Shown here one piece after another: positions 29,301 through 37,140 of a stretch of DNA of 64,000 nucleotides. Origin of the DNA: Paeniglutamicibacter psychrophenolicus (GTDB lineage Bacteria; Actinomycetota; Actinomycetes; Actinomycetales; Micrococcaceae); NCBI RefSeq assembly GCF_030812255.1, contig NZ_JAUSSH010000007.1, positions 1 to 64,000 of the forward strand, written 5' to 3'. The notes under the pieces were generated by a model. That model was not told where the DNA came from. It searched no databases and worked only from the letters and a program-made list of their open reading frames with translations. The position numbers were made by a program, and so were the translations under genes. The stretch's first letter is position 1. Every line of letters starts with the position of its first letter.

Positions 29301-29902
29301 TGTACGTCTCGGACCACCCGCTCAAGGGCCTGGGCGGGCTGTTGGCCCAAAACGCCGACATGTCCGTCACCCAGGTGCTCTCCGACGACGGGCCGCAGGA
29401 CGGGCACACCGTGACCATCTGCGGGATGATCACCTCGCTGCAGCGCCGCATCGCCAAGAAGTCCGGCAACCCGTACGCGCGCTGCGAGATCGAGGACCTC
29501 TCCGGGTCCATGGAAACCATGTTCTTCGGCAACGCCTACGCCCCGATCGCCAACGTGCTGGCCGAGGACCTGATCGTGGTGGTCAAGGGCCGGGTGCAGA
29601 AACGCGACGACGGCTCCATCACGCTCAACGCCCAGGAGCTCACGGTCCCGGAAATCAGCGAGGACGGCGAGGGCGGGCCGGTGGTCATTTCCATGGCCAA
29701 CCACAAGGCCACCGAGGAAGTCATCTCCGCCCTCGGCGACGTGCTGCGCGTGCACCAGGGCACCACCGAGGTGCGCGTGAAGCTGCACAGCACCCGCGGG
29801 ACCTCGCTGGTGCGCCTGGGCATGGAATACCGGGTCAACCCGAACTCCGCGCTCTTCGGGGACCTGAAGGTGCTGCTGGGCCCCACCTGCCTGGACGGCT
29901 AG
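26336..29902 (+). CDS. dnaE: DNA polymerase III alpha subunit
   Basis: 1188-residue replicative polymerase. The N-terminal PHP domain keeps metal ligands (FVHLHTHTEYSMLDGA, TTDHG), so proofreading by PHP is possible. The polymerase core contains GPGRGSGAGSMVAY and the catalytic MPDFDVDFDDRRR (~423-435). Tandem helix-hairpin-helix follows, then an OB fold near the C-terminus (TICGMITSLQRRIAKKSGN). Length fits the DnaE1 class. GTG start, probably leaderless. Monocistronic, converging on the next gene with only 42 bases between. Confidence 0.96.
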   Translation: MASSNRDGFVHLHTHTEYSMLDGAARLTELFEETNRLGMTALATTDHGYLFGAFDFWSKATAAGVKPIIGIEAYVTPGTARDDKTRVKWRTDESQRRDDVSGGGLYTHMTLLSYNNTGMKNLFKASSIASLDSVFGKYPRLDRDLLNTYHEGIIATTGCPSGEVQTKLRLGQYNEAKAAAAEFQDLFGKENYFCEFMDHGLDIERRVTKDLLRLAKELDIPRLATNDLHYTHEHDAPAHEALLAINSGSTLDEPTYDQGGSRFAFSGSGYYLKSPAEMRHLFREMPDACDNTLLIAERAEVSFDTSANYMPRFPCPPGEDETSWLIKEVDTGLHYRYPNGIPDDVRRQADYELDVIIKMGFPGYFLVVADFINWSKDNGIRVGPGRGSGAGSMVAYAMRITDLDPLHHGLIFERFLNPERVSMPDFDVDFDDRRRSEVIRYVTEKYGDERVSMIVTYGSIKTKQALKDSSRVLGYPFSMGEQLTKALPPAVMAKDIPLNDIEDPKSKRYSEAGDFRQLVATDPEAARVFETAKGLEGLKRQWGVHAAGVIMSSDPIIDVIPIMRRIQDGQVITQFDYPTCEGLGLIKMDFLGLRNLTIISDALENMKANQGVDLDLERLELDDAGAYELMARGDTLGVFQLDGGPMRSLLKLMRPDNFEDISAVLALYRPGPMGANSHNNYALRKNKLQEETPIHPTLLEPLREILGTTYGLIVYQEQVMSIAQKLAGFSLGQADILRRAMGKKKKSELDKQFAGFSQGMIDNGYSMEAVKALWDILLPFSDYAFNKAHSAAYGVISYWTAYLKAHYPSEYMAALLTSVADDKDKTAMYLNECRHMGITVLAPDVNESALNFTPVGTDIRFGMGAIRNVGANVVNALVEARNEKGKFENFADFLQKVPAVVCNKRTIESLIKAGAFDSMGHARRALVAIHEEAVDSVIAVKRNEAANQFDLFSAFDDPTAAAGMTVSVPDLPDWEKKDKLAFERDMLGLYVSDHPLKGLGGLLAQNADMSVTQVLSDDGPQDGHTVTICGMITSLQRRIAKKSGNPYARCEIEDLSGSMETMFFGNAYAPIANVLAEDLIVVVKGRVQKRDDGSITLNAQELTVPEISEDGEGGPVVISMANHKATEEVISALGDVLRVHQGTTEVRVKLHSTRGTSLVRLGMEYRVNPNSALFGDLKVLLGPTCLDG

Positions 29903-29944
29903 GGCCCGGGTCCCTGCTGCGCCGCGGCTGCGGCACCGGCGCGG

Positions 29945-30448
29945 CTACGGCTGCCCGGGCGCCGCGGCGTAGGCGTCGGCCAGCGCTGGATAGAACTCGT
30001 CCCATGCCACCTCGTCCGGGTCTTCCCCCAGCGCGTGGGCGATGGCCCTTTGCATGTAGTACTCCCAGCCCGGACCCATGTTCCGCGGGTCGTCCGCATC
30101 ACCGAGCACCTGGTGGAATTCGAGCTCGCACCCGCCGGCGGCCGGCCTGATCACCAGGCCCATGCCCCAGCCGCCGTACTTGCTGGTCGTGGTGTACTCG
30201 AGTTCGTGCGGCGCCCGGCACCGGGTGACATCCAGTTCCTCGGGATCCGATTCCGCCCCGCCCTCGAGCATCGCGAAGGTGCGCGTGCCGGTGGCCTCGT
30301 CGGTGCGCAGCACCCCGATCCACCCGGCCAGGGCGGTGGCGTCGGTGAAGGTTTCCCACAGCCGCTGCGGGGACACCGCCACGGAACGGGTGATGACGAT
30401 CCGGGACTTTCCCTCGTGCAGCTGGGTAGATCCGTGTGCCTCGCGCAT
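29945..30448 (-). CDS. SRPBCC/AHSA1 (START-like) domain protein
   Basis: 167 residues of START-like fold, recognised from SVAVSPQRLWETFTDATALAGWIG near the N-terminus and the beta-rich continuation with YGGWGMGLVI. Members bind hydrophobic ligands or assist Hsp90; substrate unknown here. AAGGAG sits ten bases before the ATG. Transcribed towards dnaE and divergent from hisD. Confidence 0.75.
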   Translation of the reverse strand: MREAHGSTQLHEGKSRIVITRSVAVSPQRLWETFTDATALAGWIGVLRTDEATGTRTFAMLEGGAESDPEELDVTRCRAPHELEYTTTSKYGGWGMGLVIRPAAGGCELEFHQVLGDADDPRNMGPGWEYYMQRAIAHALGEDPDEVAWDEFYPALADAYAAAPGQP

Positions 30449-30603
30449 GGTGAAGTGTCTCCTTGGCTGTCGATGGTTTGGTCCTGGAAGCAGCCTAGGC
30501 CACCGGGCCCGGCGGCGGGGGCGGACAAGGGGCAGGGGGCTGCCGGGTTACGCCTCCGGAGGCCACTGTGGCCTCGGCTGCCGCACCTGGACCCGGCCCG
30601 CGA

Positions 30604-30616
30604 TAAACTGGCATGG
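30604..30616 (+). promoter_or_regulatory. -10 element for leaderless hisD
   Basis: TAAACT at 30604-30609 lies six bases before GTG 30616 and only three before ATG 30613, which favours the GTG as the mRNA 5' end and start. Confidence 0.45.
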
Positions 30617-31974
30617 TGACTTCCAATGTACGCCCCCAGACCTTTTCCGCGCTCCAGGACCTCGACCTGCGAGGTGCCGCCCTGGACCATGCCAGCCTCA
30701 AGGCGGTGCTGCCGCGCCCGGAACTGAACTTCGCCACCGCGGCAGAAGCGGTCGAATCGATCATCCGCCGCGTGCGCACCGACGGATTCTCCGCGCTGTC
30801 CGAGCTGGCCGAGCAGTTCGACGGCGTGCAGCAGGACCACACCCGGGTCCCGGCAGACGCGATGGAACGGGCCCTGGCGGAGCTTGACCCCGGGGTGCGG
30901 GCAGGCCTCGAGGAATCCATCGCCCGGGCCCGCGTCTTTGCCGCCGCCCAGGTGCCCGGCGAGACCCGCGTCGAATACGGCGCCGGTGCCACCGTCACCC
31001 AGCGCTGGGTCCCGGTGCGCCGGGTGGGCCTGTACGTCCCGGGCGGGCTGGCCGTGTACCCCAGCTCGGTGATCATGAACGCGGTGCCTGCCCTGGCCGC
31101 GGGCGTCGGCTCCCTGGCCATCGCCTCGCCCCCGCAGAAGGAGTTCGGCGGGCTGCCCCACCCCGTGATCCTGGCCGCCGCCCAGCTGCTGGGCGTCGGC
31201 GAGGTCCACGCCATCGGCGGGGCCCAGGCCATTGCCGCCTTCGCCTACGGCGTCCCGGCCGGCGCGGGAATGGACCCGGCGCTGGCCATCGAGCCCGTCG
31301 ACGTGGTCACCGGTCCCGGGAACCTCTTCGTGGCCACCGCCAAGCGCCTGGTCAAGGGCGTGGTCGGCATCGACGCCGAGGCCGGGCCCACCGAGATCGC
31401 GATCCTTGCCGACGCCACGGCGAATCCCGCCTTCATCGCCGCCGACATGGTCTCTCAGGCCGAGCACGACCCCAACGCCGCCGCGGTGCTGGTCACCGAC
31501 TCCCCGGAGCTTGCCGAGGCGGTGCGCGAGGCGCTGGAAAACCAGTGCGCCGCCACGAAGCACTCCGAGCGGGTGCGCATCGCGCTGGGAGGGAACCAGT
31601 CGGCGATCATCCTGGTCGACGACGTCGCCGCCGGGATCGCCGTGTGCAACGTGTACGCCGCCGAGCACCTGGAGGTCCACACGGCCGACGCGGCAGCCGA
31701 CGCCGCGGGGATCACCGCGGCGGGTGCCGTGTTCGTCGGGCCCAACGCCCCGGTGAGCCTGGGGGACTACTGCGCCGGCTCCAACCACGTCCTGCCGACC
31801 AGCGGCACCGCGGCCTTCGCCTCGGGGTTGAACGTGAACACCTTCCTGAAGGCCATCCAGGTCATCGACTACGACCGCGCCGCGCTGGCCGCGGTGGCGC
31901 CGCACGTGATCGCGCTGGCCAACGCCGAGGACCTGCCGGCCCACGGGGATGCGGTGGCCATCCGCTTCCCGTGA
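30616..31974 (+). CDS. hisD: Histidinol dehydrogenase
   Basis: 452-residue zinc enzyme carrying out the last two oxidations from histidinol to histidine. Visible signatures are [57 protein letters not shown] and [19 protein letters not shown]. Start chosen at GTG 30616 from the promoter spacing; ATG 30613, one codon earlier, is the alternative. Stands alone, without other his genes in the window; nrdR follows after 150 bases. Confidence 0.93.
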   Translation: MTSNVRPQTFSALQDLDLRGAALDHASLKAVLPRPELNFATAAEAVESIIRRVRTDGFSALSELAEQFDGVQQDHTRVPADAMERALAELDPGVRAGLEESIARARVFAAAQVPGETRVEYGAGATVTQRWVPVRRVGLYVPGGLAVYPSSVIMNAVPALAAGVGSLAIASPPQKEFGGLPHPVILAAAQLLGVGEVHAIGGAQAIAAFAYGVPAGAGMDPALAIEPVDVVTGPGNLFVATAKRLVKGVVGIDAEAGPTEIAILADATANPAFIAADMVSQAEHDPNAAAVLVTDSPELAEAVREALENQCAATKHSERVRIALGGNQSAIILVDDVAAGIAVCNVYAAEHLEVHTADAAADAAGITAAGAVFVGPNAPVSLGDYCAGSNHVLPTSGTAAFASGLNVNTFLKAIQVIDYDRAALAAVAPHVIALANAEDLPAHGDAVAIRFP

Positions 31975-32020
31975 GGCGCCCGGGGCAAGCCGGCCGCCAT
32001 GGTGCCCGATTGTGAGCACG

Positions 32021-32075
32021 ACCACAACATGTGGTAATCACATTGTTGTGATTAGGCTATATATGGCCCTAAACT
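32021..32075 (+). promoter_or_regulatory. nrdR promoter with two palindromes
   Basis: Palindrome ACCACA-ACA-TGTGGT at 32021-32035 is followed by AATCACA-TTGT-TGTGATT at 32036-32053. TTGTGA (32046-32051) and TAAACT (32070-32075), 18 bases apart, look like a promoter, so the second palindrome covers the -35. The first resembles the NrdR box consensus, suggesting NrdR autoregulation. Confidence 0.5.
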
Positions 32076-32123
32076 GATCCCGGGCACGTATGTGCCCGGC
32101 CAAAGACCCGAGGAAGGGGTGCC

Positions 32124-32612
32124 ATGTACTGTCCCTATTGCAGGCACACCGATTCGCGCGTTGTGGACAGCCGGCTGACCGATGACGGCACCGCGATTCG
32201 CCGCCGCCGGCAATGCGCCGCCTGCGGACGCAGGTTCAGCACCGCCGAGACCACCAGCCTGAACGTGCTCAAGCGTTCCGGGGTGGCCGAGCCGTTCAGC
32301 CGCGCGAAGGTCATCAACGGCGTGCGCAAGGCCTGCCAGGGCCGGCCCGTCACGGACGACGACCTGGCCGTGCTGGCCCAGGAAGTCGAGGAAGCGGTGC
32401 GCTCCAGCGGAGCGGCCGAAATCAATGCCCGCGAGGTCGGGCTGGCGATCCTTGCCCCGCTGCAGCGCCTCGACGAGGTGGCCTACCTGCGCTTTGCCAG
32501 CGTCTACCAGGACTTCAAGTCGCTCGAGGACTTCGAGCTGGCGATCGCCAAGCTGCGGGCCGAACGCGAGGTCCGGCCCGTGGGGCGCCAGCGCCCGCTG
32601 GGCGCCCGCTAG
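32124..32612 (+). CDS. nrdR: Ribonucleotide reductase repressor NrdR
   Basis: 162-residue nucleotide-sensing repressor of ribonucleotide reductase genes. N-terminal zinc ribbon with four cysteines (CPYC near residue 3, CAAC near 31), then an ATP-cone (~46-136) starting [27 protein letters not shown] precedes the ATG. No nrd gene is adjacent in this window, so it is likely to act in trans. Palindromes upstream could be its own boxes. Confidence 0.94.
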   Translation: MYCPYCRHTDSRVVDSRLTDDGTAIRRRRQCAACGRRFSTAETTSLNVLKRSGVAEPFSRAKVINGVRKACQGRPVTDDDLAVLAQEVEEAVRSSGAAEINAREVGLAILAPLQRLDEVAYLRFASVYQDFKSLEDFELAIAKLRAEREVRPVGRQRPLGAR

Positions 32613-32647
32613 GCCGGAAGGCCCGCAGGGGCCCATGGCATCAACCG

Positions 32648-32720
32648 CAAACGGCGGGCCGCCCGGCCATTCCCTTCACCGAAACGTGAATGGGGATGGC
32701 AGGGGGCCCGCCGTTGTTTT
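32648..32720. terminator. Long bidirectional terminator nrdR/ppgK
   Basis: Stem AACGGCGGGCC (32650-32660) pairs with GGCCCGCCGTT (32705-32715), with a second imperfect stem inside, then TGTTTT. It lies between two convergent genes. Confidence 0.85.
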
Positions 32721-32733
32721 GCGCCCGTAAGGT

Positions 32734-33516
32734 CTAGGACAGCGCCGACTGCAATGCCGCACCGACGATGCCGGCGTTGTTCTTGGACTTCGCCGTGGTG
32801 ATCGGGGTGGCGATCGAAAGCTGCGGCAGGTAGTCGTCGGCACGCTTGGAGATCCCGCCGCCGATGATGAACAGGGTGGGGGAGAAGAGGAACTCCACGT
32901 GGGAGAAGAACCGCTGCAGGCGCACCGCGTACTCGTCCCAGGACAGGTCGTCGCGCTCGCGGGCCGACGCCGAGGCGCGGGCCTCGGCGATGACCGAGTC
33001 GATTTCCAGGTGCCCGAGTTCCAGGTTGGGAACCAGCACGCCGTTGTGGATCAGGGCCGAGCCGATGCCGGTGCCCAGGGTGATGACCAGCACCGTCCCG
33101 TCGACACCGACGCCCGCACCGAAATGCACCTCGGCCAGTCCGGCGGCGTCGGCGTCGTTCATGACATGGACCGGGCGCCCCAGCTGCTCGGTGAACAGCG
33201 CATCGACGTCCGTGCCGATCCACGACTTGTCCACGTTGGCCGCCGAGCGCGCCACGCCGCGGTGGATGATCGCCGGGAAGGTGACACCCACCGGGGTTCC
33301 GGAGCCGGGGGCATCCCCGCGGGCATCGAGCTCGGCAACGATCCTGGCAACGACCTCGGCCACCGCGGCCGGGGTGGCGGGCTGCGGGGTGTCGATGCGG
33401 ACGCGTTCGCCGATCAGCTTCCCGATCGAGAGGTCGACGATGCCGCCCTTGATGCCGGTGCCACCGATGTCGATGCCGATGGCCAGGGGAGTCGGGGTGG
33501 AGGCGCTGTGTGTCAT
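32734..33516 (-). CDS. ppgK: Polyphosphate glucokinase
   Basis: 260-residue ROK-type kinase that phosphorylates glucose using polyphosphate (or ATP), typical of actinobacteria. Phosphate-binding [16 protein letters not shown] opens the protein. [14 protein letters not shown] carries the catalytic Asp, and [15 protein letters not shown] and [11 protein letters not shown] follow. AAGGAA lies ten bases before the ATG. Ends in a terminator shared with nrdR. Feeds glycolysis and the pentose phosphate pathway. Confidence 0.92.
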   Translation of the reverse strand: MTHSASTPTPLAIGIDIGGTGIKGGIVDLSIGKLIGERVRIDTPQPATPAAVAEVVARIVAELDARGDAPGSGTPVGVTFPAIIHRGVARSAANVDKSWIGTDVDALFTEQLGRPVHVMNDADAAGLAEVHFGAGVGVDGTVLVITLGTGIGSALIHNGVLVPNLELGHLEIDSVIAEARASASARERDDLSWDEYAVRLQRFFSHVEFLFSPTLFIIGGGISKRADDYLPQLSIATPITTAKSKNNAGIVGAALQSALS

Positions 33517-33570
33517 GCGGTGGGGTTTCCTTCTCGAACGGGTTCTTGACGGGGCGGGTGGTGACCTGCG

Positions 33571-34446
33571 CTAGGGCAGGGTCAGGATTTCGGCGCCGTC
33601 CTCGTTGACGAGCAAGGTGTGTTCAAATTGTGCGGTCCGCTTGCGGTCCTTGGTGGTGGCGGTCCAGCCGTCGTCCCACATGTCCCACTCGATGGTGCCG
33701 AGGGTGAGCATGGGTTCGATGGTGAACGTCATGCCCTCTTCGATGAGCTGGCTGTAGGCCGGTGCTGCATCGTAGTGCGGGATGATCAAGCCGGTATGGA
33801 AGGATTCTGCCACGCCGTGGCCGGTGAAGTCCCGCACCACGCCATAGCCGAAGCGTTTTGCGTAGGCGGAGATGGTGCGGCCGATGACGTTGATCTCCCG
33901 GCCCGGCATGACCGACTTGATGGCCCGGCGCAGGGATTCCTCGGTGCGCTCGACCAGCAGCCGGGATTCCTCGTCCACGTCCCCGGCCAGGAACGTGGCG
34001 TTGGTGTCGCCGTGGACCCCGCCGATGAACGCGGTGATGTCGATGTTCACGATGTCCCCGTCCTGCACCACGGTGGTGTCCGGGATGCCGTGGCAGATGA
34101 CCTCGTTGATCGAGGCGCACAGCGACTTGGTGAAGCCGCGGTAGCCCAGGGTCGAGGGGTAGGCCTTGTGGTCCAGCAGGAACTCGTGCCCGATCCTGTC
34201 GAGCTCGTCGGTGGTGACCCCCGGGACGATGGCACGGCCGACCTCGGCCAGTGCCTGGGCTGCGATCTTGGAGGCCACGCGCATCTTGGCGATGATCTCG
34301 GGGGAGCGGACCTCCGGGGCATCGGACTTGCGCGGTGCGGGGCGCCCGACGTACTCGGGGCGGGGGATCGAGGCGGGGACGGTGCGTTGCGCAGTGGGGG
34401 TCCCTGGAACCAGGGAACCAATGGGCGCGGTTGAAGCTAAAGGCAT
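33571..34446 (-). CDS. map: Type I methionine aminopeptidase
   Basis: 291-residue metalloprotease removing N-terminal methionine from new proteins. Metal ligands are visible: the two Asp in [18 protein letters not shown], His in [11 protein letters not shown], Glu in TIEPMLT and Glu in QFEHTLLV. The ~45-residue N-terminal extension rich in Pro/Ala resembles the longer actinobacterial MetAPs. Start 34446 chosen because TAGAAT (minus strand, 34459-34454) ends seven bases before it; an ATG three codons upstream overlaps that hexamer. Confidence 0.93.
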   Translation of the reverse strand: MPLASTAPIGSLVPGTPTAQRTVPASIPRPEYVGRPAPRKSDAPEVRSPEIIAKMRVASKIAAQALAEVGRAIVPGVTTDELDRIGHEFLLDHKAYPSTLGYRGFTKSLCASINEVICHGIPDTTVVQDGDIVNIDITAFIGGVHGDTNATFLAGDVDEESRLLVERTEESLRRAIKSVMPGREINVIGRTISAYAKRFGYGVVRDFTGHGVAESFHTGLIIPHYDAAPAYSQLIEEGMTFTIEPMLTLGTIEWDMWDDGWTATTKDRKRTAQFEHTLLVNEDGAEILTLP

Positions 34447-34453
34447 GGTTTCC

Positions 34454-34459
34454 ATTCTA
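34454..34459 (-). promoter_or_regulatory. -10 element for leaderless map
   Basis: TAGAAT on the minus strand, seven bases from the ATG at 34446, without a ribosome-binding site. Confidence 0.5.
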
Positions 34460-34581
34460 GCGGTGTGACGGGACCCCAAGCCACGGCGCATTCCCGTTTC
34501 GCACGGCGCTGCGCCGCCGCCCGGCGGTAGGGTGGTGGCATACCGAGTCACGATGCAGGAACGAAAGGTGGGTCAGTCCCG

Positions 34582-34776
34582 ATGAGTGGAGCATTGCCCG
34601 GCGAGGGCGAATTCTGGTTCAACATCACCACCGGCCAGGTGGAGTCCGGTCCGCAGGCGGATTGGTCAAAGCTCCTGGGCCCCTACAAGTCGCGGGCCGA
34701 GGCCGAACTTGCCATGAGCAAGGTGCGCGAACGCAACGAACAGTGGGACCAGGCCGACGAGGAAGACGAAGAGTAG
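34582..34776 (+). CDS. Small SPOR-like domain protein
   Basis: 64-residue acidic protein. It has a SPOR-like pattern (FWFNITTGQVE ... LLGPYKSRAEAELAMSKVRERN) and an Asp/Glu tail. No signal peptide or membrane span, so probably cytoplasmic. Small proteins like this are found beside map in relatives; role unknown. AAAGGTGGG precedes the ATG and TAGGGT (34528-34533) is a likely -10. Converges on panB with 23 bases between. Confidence 0.75.
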   Translation: MSGALPGEGEFWFNITTGQVESGPQADWSKLLGPYKSRAEAELAMSKVRERNEQWDQADEEDEE

Positions 34777-34799
34777 GGAAGGGAACGGGCGGGGACCCG

Positions 34800-35654
34800 C
34801 TACTGCCCGAACTCGTGTTCCGGGCCCGGGAAGACGCCGCCGAGGACCTCGTCGTGGTATGCGGCGGCGGCATCTGCCACCACCGAGCGCAGGTCCGCGT
34901 ACTTCTTCACGAAGCGGGCGGCCTTGCCTGCGCCGAGCCCGAGCATGTCCTGCCACACCAGCACCTGCCCGGTCGTGGCGCCGCCGGCACCGATGCCCAC
35001 GGTGGGAACGTGCAGGGACGCATCGACGCGGGCCGCGGTTTCGGTGGGAACCATTTCCATCAGCACGGCAAACGCGCCGGCGGCCTCCAGCGCCTGGGCG
35101 TCGGCAACCATTGCGTCGGCCGCATCGCCGCGGCCCTGCACCCGGTAGCCGCCCAGGGCATGTTCGGACTGCGGGGTGAAACCGATGTGCGCCATCACCG
35201 GCACGCCGGCGGCGACCAGCGCCCGCACGTGCGGGACGAAGTACGCCCCGCCCTCGAGCTTGACCGCATGTACCCCGCCCTCCTTCATCAGCTTCACCGC
35301 CGAGGCCACGGCCTGTTCGGGCGACACCTCGTAGGAACCGAACGGAAGGTCGCACACCACCAGGGCGCGCTTGGCCCCGGAAACCACCGACTTGGCGAAG
35401 ACGACCATGTCGTCAAGGGTGATCGGCAACGTGGAGGAGTATCCCATCACGGTGTTTGCCGCCGAGTCGCCCACCAGCAGCACCTCGATGCCGGCGGAAT
35501 CGAAGATGGAGGCCATCATGGTGTCGTAGGCGGTGAGCATCGCGAACTTCGCACCCTGGTCCTTGGCCGATTGCAGGTGGTGCAGCCGGATGCGGGCGGT
35601 GGATGCGGGACCGGGGGATGCTGGATTTGCTGGTGTGGAAGGATGAGCACTCAT
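34800..35654 (-). CDS. panB: 3-methyl-2-oxobutanoate hydroxymethyltransferase
   Basis: 284-residue TIM-barrel enzyme making ketopantoate, the first committed step to pantothenate and CoA. Signatures are FAMLTAYDTMMASIFDSAG, LLVGDSAANTVMGY (Mg-binding Asp), VHAVKLEGG, MAHIGFTPQS and TVGIGAGGATTGQVLVW. The start at MSAHPS is chosen because TAGTCT on the minus strand ends seven bases before it. No panC or panD is nearby. Confidence 0.94.
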   Translation of the reverse strand: MSAHPSTPANPASPGPASTARIRLHHLQSAKDQGAKFAMLTAYDTMMASIFDSAGIEVLLVGDSAANTVMGYSSTLPITLDDMVVFAKSVVSGAKRALVVCDLPFGSYEVSPEQAVASAVKLMKEGGVHAVKLEGGAYFVPHVRALVAAGVPVMAHIGFTPQSEHALGGYRVQGRGDAADAMVADAQALEAAGAFAVLMEMVPTETAARVDASLHVPTVGIGAGGATTGQVLVWQDMLGLGAGKAARFVKKYADLRSVVADAAAAYHDEVLGGVFPGPEHEFGQ

Positions 35655-35661
35655 GGGCAAG

Positions 35662-35667
35662 AGACTA
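35662..35667 (-). promoter_or_regulatory. -10 element for leaderless panB
   Basis: TAGTCT on the minus strand, seven bases before the ATG at 35654, with no Shine-Dalgarno. Confidence 0.5.
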
Positions 35668-35778
35668 ATGCACATTCAGGTGAAGCTGTCGTTCGGCGTC
35701 ATGAACGCAAAAACGTATAAAGTGAGTTAGTGGGGGCGGGAACCGCCGCCAGAGAAGCCGTTGTGGAAGGAACCCGCC

Positions 35779-37119
35779 GTGGATCGCCAGCAGGAATTCG
35801 TCCTAAGAACCATTGAAGAACGAGACGTGCGTTTTGTGCGCCTGTGGTTCACGGACGTGGTTGGTTCCATGAAATCCGTGGCGCTGGCCCCCGCCGAGGT
35901 CGAGGGCGCCTTCGAGGAAGGCCTGGGATTCGACGGCTCCTCCATCGAGGGATTGTCGCGCATCTACGAATCGGACATGCTGCTGCAGCCGGACCCCTCC
36001 ACCTTCCAGATCCTGCCGTGGCGCGGCGAGGTCGAGCCCACCTCGCGGATGTTCTGTGACATCCTGACTCCCGACGGGCTGCCGGCCGCCGCCGACCCGC
36101 GCCACGTGCTCAAGCGCCAGCTGGCAGTTGCCTCCGAGATGGGCTTCACCTGCTACACGCACCCGGAAATCGAATTCTATTTGTTACGCTCCTCGGAGCT
36201 GGGCCTCGACGGCTACCCGGTGCCGGTTGACCGGGGCGGTTACTTCGACCACGTCACCGGAGGCGTGGCCCAGGACTTCCGCCGCACCGCGGTGACGATG
36301 CTCGAGGCCGTGGGGATCTCCGTGGAGTTCAGCCACCACGAAAGCGGTCCGGGCCAGAACGAGATCGACCTGCGCTACGCCGATGCGCTGCAGACCGCCG
36401 ACAACGTGATGACCTTCCGCACCGTGATCAAGGAGGTCGCGATCCAGCAGGGCATCTATGCCACGTTCATGCCCAAGCCCTTCTCGGACGAACCCGGATC
36501 CGGCATGCACACCCACTTCTCCCTCTTCGAGGGCGACACCAATGCGTTCTTCGAGGCCGGGCGGGAATTCCAGCTCTCGGACACGGCCCGCCAGTTCATT
36601 GCCGGGATCCTGCACCACGCCCCGGAATTCACGGCCGTGACCAACCAGTTCGTGAACTCCTACAAGCGCCTCTGGGGCGGCGGGGAGGCCCCGAGCCACC
36701 GCTCCTGGGGACACAACAACCGCTCCGCGCTGGTCCGCGTCCCGCTGTACAAGCCCGGCAAGGGCCAGAGCGCCCGCGTGGAGTACCGCGGCATCGACTC
36801 GGCCACCAACCCCTACCTGGCCTACGCCTGCCTGCTGGGCGCCGGGCTGAAGGGCATCCAGGAAGGCTACGAACTCGAGCCGCAGGCCGAGGAAGACGTC
36901 TGGGGCCTGAGCAGCGCCGAACGCCGTGCCTCCGGGCACGACCCGCTGCCCGGTTCCCTGCACGACGCGATCCGCGCCATGGAGGAATCCGAGCTGGTCG
37001 CCGACATCCTGGGCGAGCAGGTCTTCACCTCTTTCCTGCGCAACAAGCGCGACGAGTGGGAGGCCTACCGGCAGAACGTCAGCCCGTTCGAGCTGCGCCG
37101 CTACCTCGGGATCCTCTAG
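35779..37119 (+). CDS. glnA2: Type I glutamine synthetase, GlnA2 class
   Basis: 446-residue glutamine synthetase, the same length as mycobacterial GlnA2. Active-site segments are visible: FDGSSIEGLSRIYESDM, HPEIEFYLL, HHESGPGQNEIDLRYADAL, GSGMHTHFSLF and EYRGIDSATNPYLAYA. Where adenylylated enzymes have a Tyr (NLYDLP-like), this one has DVWGLS, so it should not be controlled by GlnE. GTG 35779 with AAGGAA eight bases upstream gives the family N-terminus. Twenty-one bases from glnE, hence probably co-transcribed. Confidence 0.92.
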   Translation: MDRQQEFVLRTIEERDVRFVRLWFTDVVGSMKSVALAPAEVEGAFEEGLGFDGSSIEGLSRIYESDMLLQPDPSTFQILPWRGEVEPTSRMFCDILTPDGLPAAADPRHVLKRQLAVASEMGFTCYTHPEIEFYLLRSSELGLDGYPVPVDRGGYFDHVTGGVAQDFRRTAVTMLEAVGISVEFSHHESGPGQNEIDLRYADALQTADNVMTFRTVIKEVAIQQGIYATFMPKPFSDEPGSGMHTHFSLFEGDTNAFFEAGREFQLSDTARQFIAGILHHAPEFTAVTNQFVNSYKRLWGGGEAPSHRSWGHNNRSALVRVPLYKPGKGQSARVEYRGIDSATNPYLAYACLLGAGLKGIQEGYELEPQAEEDVWGLSSAERRASGHDPLPGSLHDAIRAMEESELVADILGEQVFTSFLRNKRDEWEAYRQNVSPFELRRYLGIL

Positions 37120-37140
37120 GCCGGCGGGGGAGCGGATTCC

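Noticed and set aside
26390-29788. 1132-residue minus-strand frame opposite dnaE
   Set aside because: Shadow of dnaE; composition (Val/Gly/His/Asp-rich, no domains) is typical of antisense high-GC frames.
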